From Thermoanaerobaculia bacterium (GTDB lineage: Bacteria; Acidobacteriota; Thermoanaerobaculia; Multivoradales; JAHEKO01): DNA of 7,836 nt. Each line of letters starts with the position of its first letter. The stretch's first letter is position 1. The stretch is taken from NCBI GenBank assembly GCA_029287645.1, contig JARFQS010000325.1, forward strand, positions 1 to 7,836, read 5' to 3'. Position numbers and translations under genes: made by a program. The notes under the pieces were generated by a model. It saw only the letters and a program-made list of their open reading frames with translations, had not been told where the DNA came from and did no database searches. Shown here piece after piece: positions 1-4,788 of this stretch.

Positions 1-2
1 TC

Positions 3-671
3 GTGCTCCCATGGGTCCTTCTGACGCTTCTCGGTCTGCTGCTTGCCTCGAGATCGCAGGGCGCCCCAGTCGATCAAGCACTTGAAGATGTCCAGATTTC
101 AGGGCAAACAGGCAGCTCGCTGACCGTAACCGAGCAGGAGCTCCTGCCGGTCTTCCCAGAGGTCGAGGGTGACAATCTGGAGAAGCGGAGCTTCCTGCTC
201 CCTTGGGACTTCGAAGGAGAAGCCAATTTGGTCTTCATCGCCTTTCGCCGGCCGCAGCAGCAGGAAGTGGATACCTGGCTTCCCTTTGTGAAGAGCCTCG
301 CAGAACGCAACGCGGGTCTGCGGTTCTACGAGCTGCCGACCCTTTCGAGCCGGGTCGGGATGGCCCGCTACTTCATCGATAGGGGAATGCGGCGGGGCAT
401 TCCGGATCGGAAGGCTCGTGAAGTCACGATTACCCTCTATCTCGACAAGGAGGCGTTTCGACAGGGCCTCGAGATCCCGGATGAGGACTCGATCCACGTG
501 CTCCTGGTGGGCAAGGAAGGGCGCATCCACTGGCGGGCCGAGGGTGCCATGACCGAGGACTCGGCAGTTGGCCTCGAACGGGCCCTGGCCAGGCGCTTGG
601 AGCTCTCTGCCAGGGAAGCCCAGTTCTCACTCGCCAAGATCGAGCTGGTGGATCCCGCAGACATCGACTAG
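3..671 (+). CDS. Exported ATP10-like thioredoxin-fold protein (5' end possibly outside window)
   Basis: The product is at least 222 aa and begins with a hydrophobic stretch (WVLLTLLGLLLAS, about residues 4-16) followed by SQGA, a plausible signal peptide, so it should act outside the cytoplasm. The central part reads like the ATP10/thioredoxin-related fold: a beta strand NLVFIAFRR (75-83), W92 in DTWLPF, a GMRRGIPD segment (128-135), an ITLYLDKEAFR segment (143-153) and the pair LLVGKEGRIHWRAEG (167-181), which resembles the conserved 'LLVD..G.I.W...G' end of ATP10 proteins. There is no cysteine at all, so a thiol-redox role is excluded. Mitochondrial ATP10 helps assemble the ATP synthase Fo part; no such role can be claimed here. 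The GTG at 3 is the first start in frame, but the frame is open to the window edge and the signal peptide lacks positive N-terminal residues, so the real start is probably further left. The family call rests on remembered motif resemblance. Confidence 0.72.
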   Translation: MLPWVLLTLLGLLLASRSQGAPVDQALEDVQISGQTGSSLTVTEQELLPVFPEVEGDNLEKRSFLLPWDFEGEANLVFIAFRRPQQQEVDTWLPFVKSLAERNAGLRFYELPTLSSRVGMARYFIDRGMRRGIPDRKAREVTITLYLDKEAFRQGLEIPDEDSIHVLLVGKEGRIHWRAEGAMTEDSAVGLERALARRLELSAREAQFSLAKIELVDPADID

Positions 672-764
672 AAGCCAGGTCTCGGCTGCGCGGAGCAACC
701 TTGTGAGCCACGATCGCGTACCTCGTTTGAGGCCATGCGTGTATCGCGTGTTTGCAGGAGGGCT

Positions 765-2498
765 ATGAGGAGAGAGCAGGAGTTCCGAGGTCGGTCGGTA
801 GCGGTACGCCGACTGACCGTGTGCTGTCTCCTGATCAGTGCAGTTGCATCCGGTGAGACCTCGATCCAGACCGAGGCTGCGTCTACTGAGCTCGGCCAGG
901 GAATCGCCGAGGCCCTTCTGGGTTGGCTTCCTCCAGGACTGAAGGAGAAGAGCGTTCCTGGTGCCGCCGTAGCGGTCGTCGATAGCCAGGGGCCAATCCG
1001 GGAAGAGATCTACGGGTATCAAGAGGGCTCGGAGTCGGATCCGATCACGTGGGACACGATCTTTCTGATCCGGTCCATTTCAAAGAGCGTGACGGCGCTT
1101 GGCGTGCTCATGGCGGTGCAGGACGGCTTGGTGGATCTGGACACGGCGATCTCGGAATATCTCCCCGAATTGAGAATTCCCAGCCGGTTCGACGAGCGCC
1201 CTGAAACGATCATGACCCTGCGACACTTGTTGTCGCATAGGGCAGGATTCACCCACGATCCGCCGGTGGGCATCGACCTCGTCCAGCCCGGCTATTTCGA
1301 GCGATATATCGAGAGGGTGTCGGAGTCGTGGTTGCGCTTCCCAGTCGGCTATCGTCTTCACTACTCGAACTACGGCTACGACTTGGCTGGCTTCATTCTT
1401 CAAGTGCGCTCCGGTATGCCGTTCGCGAGGTACCTTCAAGAGAAGGTCCTCGGGCCCCTCGGGATGGCGGACAGCTCTTTCGACCTGGGCAAGGTCGAGT
1501 ACGAAACAGATCGCGCGATCGGTCATGGCAGCGGCGGCAATGTCGTTCCGATCGCCTTTCCCGAGATCGCAGCTGCAGGCCTCTATTCGAGTATCCGGGA
1601 CATGTCGAAGTACGTGCAGTTTCATCTGAACGATGGCGTGGTCGACGGGCAGAGGCTGCTGCGCGAGGACCTGATGGAGCAGTATCACTCGATTCAGTTC
1701 GCCCGCCCCGACCAGAGAACCGGGTACACCCTCGGGTTGTGGCGTGAGCCGGTCGGCAGCACCTTTTGCCTGTACCACGAAGGCGGGGGGCGTGGCTTCG
1801 CGAGCCACATGATCCTCTATCCCGAGCTTGGACTCGGCGTCGTGACGCTGACGAACAAGGAGTATCAGGATCTCACCGGCTTTTCAGGGCGGGCGGTCAT
1901 GAGGGGGCCGATCCTCAATCGGTACGGTCCGACTCCCGTGGCGGACTCTCGCTCGGAGGACATGCAGAGAATCGATCTTCGGGATCCGCGCCTGCAAGCG
2001 ATTCTCGGTCGCTATGGAGACTCGCCTGGAGTCGTGATCGGATTCGAGAGCGGTGTACTCGGTCTGCGAGCGGGTGACAGTCAGTTCCATCCGTTGTCGT
2101 TCTACGATGATCAAGGGGAGCTGGTGGGTTTCTATGGCTCGACCATGGAGGTCCGCTTCCTGTCGCCCTTGGGGAGTCGGCCAGGTTCGATGATGACCAT
2201 CAACAGGGCGGTCAGCAACAGCAATTCCCACTATCTCGACTTCAACGACTCACCGACCGATCGAGCTGGGCCGGACAAGAGTGAATGGCGGGCATACGTC
2301 GGCGAGTATGAAGTGCTCTGGGAGGATGAGCCGACCTCTACGGCCACCATTGAAGTCCGGAACGGCTATCTGTACTTCAGGGATGGCAAGTGCATCGAGC
2401 ACGAACCCGGCTTGTTCTTCCTCTACGACGGTGAGGCCCTCGATCTGCGCTCCGCGAGACCGACCTTTGCGAATCAGGAGATTCGCCGCAGACCATAG
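765..2498 (+). CDS. Exported serine hydrolase, class C beta-lactamase / S12 family, with C-terminal extension
   Basis: This is a penicillin-recognising-type serine hydrolase, a family that includes class C beta-lactamases, D-Ala-D-Ala carboxypeptidases and esterases; the substrate cannot be told from sequence. Numbering from ATG 765 (577 aa): signal peptide with hydrophobic LTVCCLLISAVASG (about 17-30); SxxK motif SISK with nucleophile S104 and base K107; conserved TLRHLLSHRAGF (151-162); YxN motif Y200-S201-N202; AAAGLYSS (269-276); and an HxG-type third motif H338-E-G. The catalytic domain ends near residue 370. About 200 further residues include EWRAYVGEYEVLW (508-520) and look like a beta-rich, lipocalin-like C-terminal domain, as often fused to this family. 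Start choice: ATG 765 follows AGGAGG at 756-761 at a short spacing and gives a more usual signal peptide. An in-frame ATG at 735 would add 10 residues and is preceded by GAGG in a small hairpin. All catalytic motifs are intact, so it is probably active. Confidence 0.93.
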   Translation: MRREQEFRGRSVAVRRLTVCCLLISAVASGETSIQTEAASTELGQGIAEALLGWLPPGLKEKSVPGAAVAVVDSQGPIREEIYGYQEGSESDPITWDTIFLIRSISKSVTALGVLMAVQDGLVDLDTAISEYLPELRIPSRFDERPETIMTLRHLLSHRAGFTHDPPVGIDLVQPGYFERYIERVSESWLRFPVGYRLHYSNYGYDLAGFILQVRSGMPFARYLQEKVLGPLGMADSSFDLGKVEYETDRAIGHGSGGNVVPIAFPEIAAAGLYSSIRDMSKYVQFHLNDGVVDGQRLLREDLMEQYHSIQFARPDQRTGYTLGLWREPVGSTFCLYHEGGGRGFASHMILYPELGLGVVTLTNKEYQDLTGFSGRAVMRGPILNRYGPTPVADSRSEDMQRIDLRDPRLQAILGRYGDSPGVVIGFESGVLGLRAGDSQFHPLSFYDDQGELVGFYGSTMEVRFLSPLGSRPGSMMTINRAVSNSNSHYLDFNDSPTDRAGPDKSEWRAYVGEYEVLWEDEPTSTATIEVRNGYLYFRDGKCIEHEPGLFFLYDGEALDLRSARPTFANQEIRRRP

Positions 2499-2587
2499 GA
2501 CAGGCCAGGCGCACCTTGGATCGGGATCGGCGGATGCCGCACCGCTCCTTGAATTCGTGGATTCGGAGGAGTAGCGTTGGGCATCAC

Positions 2588-2607
2588 ACGACGAAGGAAG
2601 GAGTCGT
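2588..2607 (+). promoter_or_regulatory. Shine-Dalgarno in the loop of a small hairpin (74-aa ORF)
   Basis: ACGAC (2588-2592) and GTCGT (2603-2607) are perfect complements enclosing GAAGGAAGGA, so the purine-rich ribosome site is displayed in a 10-nt loop five bases upstream of ATG 2612. A 5-bp stem is weak and may be chance. The AAGGAG itself is clear and fixes the start of this gene. Confidence 0.4.
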
Positions 2608-2611
2608 CCCG

Positions 2612-2836
2612 ATGCGCTACCCGGACCCGCGCCTGCCGGTGGAGGAGACCACTCTCAGCACCCTGAGAAGGCTGCCGGCACCCAAATCCAAAGCCGCCGC
2701 ACCGTTCTACGAACGTCCCTGGAAGCTGAGAACAACCGTGCCCTCCGACCCGGCCGAGTGCGGCTGCGTCGATCGCTGCCAGTCGGAGCTGATGCACCTG
2801 CTCAACACACTCGAGTCCTACCGGGTCGATCGCTGA
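2612..2836 (+). CDS. Small hypothetical protein with Cys cluster
   Basis: A 74-aa ORF that I do not recognise. It is supported by a strong Shine-Dalgarno, AAGGAG at 2598-2603, eight bases before ATG 2612. The frame is open further upstream, but only from a TTG without a comparable signal. There is no signal peptide or membrane segment. The N-terminal half is basic and proline-rich (LPAPKSKAAAPFYERPWKLR, 21-40). The C-terminal part has ECGCVDRC with C50, C52 and C56, then a short amphipathic helix (SELMHLLNTLESY, 58-70). The cysteine spacing C-x-C-x3-C could bind metal or form disulfides, but that is only a possibility. It sits 113 bases after the serine hydrolase and 141 bases before the M23 peptidase gene, so no operon is obvious. 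A chance ORF remains possible, although the ribosome site argues against it. Confidence 0.5.
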   Translation: MRYPDPRLPVEETTLSTLRRLPAPKSKAAAPFYERPWKLRTTVPSDPAECGCVDRCQSELMHLLNTLESYRVDR

Positions 2837-2930
2837 GAACCTCCAGGTTGCAGATTGAGTAGTGTTCCAGCCGATGCTCGGTCACGGTCTGGAGGATCAG
2901 TGAGGCTTGTCTCGCAGCTAACAGCCATCG

Positions 2931-2943
2931 CAAGCCAGGCTTG
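2931..2943. promoter_or_regulatory. 13-bp dyad, possible operator upstream of M23 peptidase gene
   Basis: CAAGCC A GGCTTG is a perfect 6+1+6 palindrome. It lies 34 bases before the peptidase start and 8 bases before the ribosome-site hairpin. The one-base centre is too tight for a good RNA hairpin, so a protein-binding DNA site is the better reading. I cannot find convincing -35/-10 boxes around it. The rest of the 141-base gap (2837-2977) has only a weak AACCT/AGGTT dyad at 2838-2849 after the small ORF, with no T-run. Confidence 0.25.
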
Positions 2944-2951
2944 ATACGTTC

Positions 2952-2977
2952 GGCTCCATCTCAGGAGAGGTGGAGCC
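2952..2977 (+). promoter_or_regulatory. Ribosome-site hairpin abutting the M23 peptidase start codon
   Basis: The 5' arm GGCTCCATCTC (2952-2962) pairs with the 3' arm GAGGTGGAGCC (2967-2977) over all 11 positions, with one G-U pair (2959/2970), closing on the tetraloop AGGA (2963-2966). The ATG is the very next base, 2978. Every Shine-Dalgarno candidate is inside the structure: AGGAG at 2963-2967 is half loop, half stem, and GGAG at 2972-2975 is fully paired. The folded mRNA should therefore hide the ribosome site. There is no T-run after it, so it is not an intrinsic terminator. It could act as a translational switch, a protein-binding leader or, as DNA, an operator. The pairing is read directly; the regulatory role is inferred. 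Confidence 0.6.
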
Positions 2978-4099
2978 ATGAAGAAACGTGTCGTCTCTAG
3001 CTTTCTGTTTGCGAGCTTGCTCGCTCTGCCGATGTTCGGTTCACAGAGCACGTATGACGGTCCGACGTTGCGGGACGACTACGACGGACCCGTCCTTGTC
3101 GACAACTCCCAGCTGCGATACCGCGGCGCCGACATGCTGAGTTTCGACACAACGGCGTACTTGAGGAGCGAGGCTCCCAACTTGATGGCACTGCGCCCGG
3201 CCATCGATACCTGGGCGGCGATGCATGCCATCCATCCTCGGGTGCTGATTCATGTGTTGCAGGCCTATTGGCCGGCAGCTGCCCCTTCGGGAACCAGACT
3301 CGAGAGGGAAACCGTGCATCAGGTTGCCACGGGCCTGGCTGTCGTCTACCTTCGGAATCGTGAAGATCCCCTGGCGGCCTCAAAGGCGGTGATGGCCATC
3401 GCCGATGCCTACCATCTGAAAGTCGAGATTCCTGTCGAGCTGGCGAGAAACCGCCAGCTACCGGGCGCGAGTGCGCCTCTTGTCTTCGGTTGGTTCCAAC
3501 CGCCCTGGACGATCGGCGACACCTGGGCCGGGGGCGGTGCTCACGGTGACACTGGCAGTGGTGTTCGCAACGCTCTCGACTATTGGGGGGCGTGGCGGGA
3601 TTGGGGTGCGGACCTGAGTCATTGGTGGGTGGCGGCCATCCAAGCCGGGACCGCTCGTGTATGGTCGCAGTGCAGCGTGTCGGTGATTCACGACGATGAC
3701 TGGGTTTCGACGTACTACCACCTGGAGAACATCCAAGTTGCGGATTATCAGGTGGTGAAGCGCAATGCGGTGCTCTCGAACTATGCCAACGACAAGCCGA
3801 CGGCGCTCTGCCAGGGGGGCTCGTCTACGGGTCCTCATCTCCACTCGGCTCTTTACCACGACGGCAACCGTGTCGAGATCGACGAGGCCAACGTGGACTT
3901 CACGGCCTACTCCCACCATGCCGGCCAGGGCCAGTACGATTTCGACTGCGACACCTCCTGGTACAACCACAGCACAAAGGGCAAGGTCTGCCCCTCATCT
4001 GACAATCTGCTGAACAACGCTCCACCCCCGGCCCCCATGCCCTTCTCCGACTCCTTCGAGTCCGGCGACACCTCGGCCTGGTCGAGCACGACGCAGTAG
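2978..4099 (+). CDS. Secreted pre-pro-metallopeptidase, M23A (LasA / beta-lytic type), with FESGDTSAWS tail
   Basis: A zinc endopeptidase of the LasA/beta-lytic group, which cut glycine-containing peptide bonds in bacterial cell walls and elastin. In this 373-aa protein: a signal peptide MKKR plus VVSSFLFASLLALP (1-18); a propeptide to about 165 containing FDTTAYLRSEAP, as in these proteases; and a catalytic domain from about 168. Zinc ligands are H189 and D201 (AHGDTGSGVRNALD) and H289 in the HLH motif (H287-L-H289, GSSTGPHLH). H248 in YYH fits the catalytic histidine. C232/C278 and C324/C338 match the two LasA disulfides as I remember them: same 46-residue spacing for the first pair, and 14 against 13 for the second. 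After a Pro-rich linker (APPPAPMPF, 348-356) the protein ends with SDSFESGDTSAWSSTTQ, a tail resembling short C-terminal motifs I recall from other exported proteins. The start has the hairpin-embedded ribosome site. It is probably a predatory or competitive lytic enzyme, made inactive until the propeptide is removed. Confidence 0.94.
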   Translation: MKKRVVSSFLFASLLALPMFGSQSTYDGPTLRDDYDGPVLVDNSQLRYRGADMLSFDTTAYLRSEAPNLMALRPAIDTWAAMHAIHPRVLIHVLQAYWPAAAPSGTRLERETVHQVATGLAVVYLRNREDPLAASKAVMAIADAYHLKVEIPVELARNRQLPGASAPLVFGWFQPPWTIGDTWAGGGAHGDTGSGVRNALDYWGAWRDWGADLSHWWVAAIQAGTARVWSQCSVSVIHDDDWVSTYYHLENIQVADYQVVKRNAVLSNYANDKPTALCQGGSSTGPHLHSALYHDGNRVEIDEANVDFTAYSHHAGQGQYDFDCDTSWYNHSTKGKVCPSSDNLLNNAPPPAPMPFSDSFESGDTSAWSSTTQ

Positions 4100-4111
4100 C
4101 AATCCGGGATA

Positions 4112-4165
4112 TGTAGGGGAGGGCCTTGCGCCCTCCCGCGGGCGGGGTCAAGCCCCGCCCCAACA
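4112..4165 (+). repeat. REP-like double-hairpin element, full copy
   Basis: Two perfect 8-bp GC hairpins lie back to back: GGGAGGGC (4117-4124) with GCCCTCCC (4130-4137), loop CTTGC; and GGGCGGGG (4140-4147) with CCCCGCCC (4153-4160), loop TCAAG. The ends are themselves near-inverted, TGTAGGGG at 4112 against CCCCAACA at 4158-4165. Bases 4111-4138 recur in reverse orientation at 4761-4788 with 24 of 28 identities. It begins 12 bases after the peptidase stop, where REP/BIME-type elements typically sit, and could protect the 3' end or end transcription without a T-run. No transposase is nearby. Confidence 0.65.
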
Positions 4166-4183
4166 CCATCCCAGATGAGGTCT

Positions 4184-4206
4184 CAAGACCCCAAGACCCC
4201 AAGACC
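4184..4206 (+). repeat. Short tandem repeat, 8-bp unit x about 3
   Basis: CAAGACCC is repeated head to tail at 4184, 4192 and 4200, the last copy losing its final base. It lies in the 179-base gap between the peptidase and dinB, just after the REP-like element. It could expand or contract by slippage, but no function is evident. Confidence 0.6.
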
Positions 4207-4224
4207 ACCAGGCCGAGCGCCGAC

Positions 4225-4241
4225 GTCTTCGGCCGGAAGAC
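4225..4241 (+). promoter_or_regulatory. Hairpin GTCTTC/GAAGAC in the dinB leader
   Basis: GTCTTC (4225-4230) and GAAGAC (4236-4241) are perfect complements around GGCCG. The stem precedes a TACAAT hexamer (4247-4252) that looks like a sigma-70 -10 box, though no fitting -35 is seen 17 bases upstream. It could be part of the dinB promoter/operator region or the tail of the repeat cluster. There is no T-run. Confidence 0.25.
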
Positions 4242-4252
4242 TGTCCTACAAT

Positions 4253-4277
4253 GGCTCTCCCACCAGAAAGGAGAGCC
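4253..4277 (+). promoter_or_regulatory. Inverted repeat carrying the dinB ribosome site
   Basis: GGCTCTCC (4253-4260) and GGAGAGCC (4270-4277) are a perfect 8-bp inverted repeat with loop CACCAGAAA. One base later comes ATG 4279. The Shine-Dalgarno AAGGAG (4268-4273) is mostly in the 3' arm, so folding would hide it. The outer GGCTC/GAGCC arms are the same as in the hairpin before the M23 peptidase gene. Alternative: if the TACAAT at 4247-4252 is a real -10 box, transcription would start near 4259 and the repeat would work as a DNA operator, not as an RNA stem. Confidence 0.6.
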
Positions 4278-4278
4278 G

Positions 4279-4758
4279 ATGAGCACCCGCGCCCTGAAGA
4301 CCCAGGTCCACTACAACCTCGGAGCGTTGAAGATGAACCTCGAGGGACTGACCCACGAGGAGAGCCTCGTGCAGCCGCAGCCTGCCGGCAACTGCTTGAA
4401 CTGGATCGTCGGCCACATCCTGGCCAATCGAGCGGGGATTCTCGGTCTGCTCGGCCGGGGCCCGGTGTGGAACGAGGACGAAACCCAGCCGTATCAGCGG
4501 GGCTCCGAGCCACTCACCGATCCAGGGCTCGCCAAGCACCTCGACGAGCTCGTGGCTATGCTGGAGACAGCGCAGGACTCGATTCTTGCCGGCCTTTCCG
4601 AGATCTCGGAGGAAGCTCTCCAGGCCGCTGCCCCGAGCGGCAAGGAAGGAGAGACCGTGGAGACCGGTCTTGCAGCCCTGGTCTTCCACGAGGCCTACCA
4701 CGTGGGAGAGACGGGAATTCTGCGCCGCCTGCTCGGCCACGACGGGGCCATCAAATAG
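4279..4758 (+). CDS. DinB/YfiT-like metal-binding four-helix protein
   Basis: This 159-aa protein fits the DinB superfamily, whose members are about 150-180 aa helical bundles with a three-histidine metal site; some are bacillithiol- or mycothiol-dependent transferases, most are uncharacterised. The predicted metal triad is H46 (NWIVGHILANR), H137 and H141 (FHEAYHVGE); both motifs are in the usual places, in the second helix and the last helix. It is cytoplasmic, with no signal peptide. The start at 4279 is chosen because AAGGAG lies five bases upstream; the frame extends back to 4126 through the repeat region but without conserved sequence. It is flanked by oppositely oriented copies of a REP-like repeat, the downstream one starting two bases after its stop. 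Its gene is convergent with the lipoprotein gene. The substrate is unknown. Confidence 0.92.
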   Translation: MSTRALKTQVHYNLGALKMNLEGLTHEESLVQPQPAGNCLNWIVGHILANRAGILGLLGRGPVWNEDETQPYQRGSEPLTDPGLAKHLDELVAMLETAQDSILAGLSEISEEALQAAAPSGKEGETVETGLAALVFHEAYHVGETGILRRLLGHDGAIK

Positions 4759-4760
4759 AG

Positions 4761-4788
4761 CGGGCGGGGGCAAGGCCCACCTCTACAT
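4761..4788 (-). repeat. REP-like element, half copy in inverse orientation
   Basis: Read on the - strand this is ATGTAGAGGTGGGCCTTGCC followed by CCCGCCCG. It matches 4111-4138 at 24 of 28 positions, including the ATGTAG start and the CCTTGC loop. Its stem is weaker than in the full copy (one mismatch next to the loop and one G-U). It fills the 24-base gap between the convergent dinB and lipoprotein stops and overlaps the lipoprotein's last codons, so it could serve as a shared 3' end for both transcripts. The second hairpin of the element is absent. Confidence 0.6.

Noticed and set aside
721..734. CCTC-GTTT-GAGG hairpin before ATG 735 as a third start-abutting ribosome-site hairpin
   Set aside because: Only four base pairs, and the start at 735 is itself doubtful against 765; not strong enough to count with the other two.
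1080..1808. 242-aa - strand ORF inside the serine hydrolase gene
   Set aside because: Antisense shadow of conserved SxxK/YxN coding sequence; no domain or ribosome site.
2549..2577. Sigma-70 promoter TTGAAT-17-TAGCGT before the 74-aa ORF
   Set aside because: Both boxes match poorly (about 4/6 and 3/6); such pairs are expected by chance.
4117..4160. Intrinsic terminator for the M23 gene
   Set aside because: The hairpins are strong but no T-run follows either one, and the sequence recurs elsewhere, so a repeat element is the better description.
4184..4206. CRISPR-like array
   Set aside because: Unit of only 8 bases, head to tail with no spacers.
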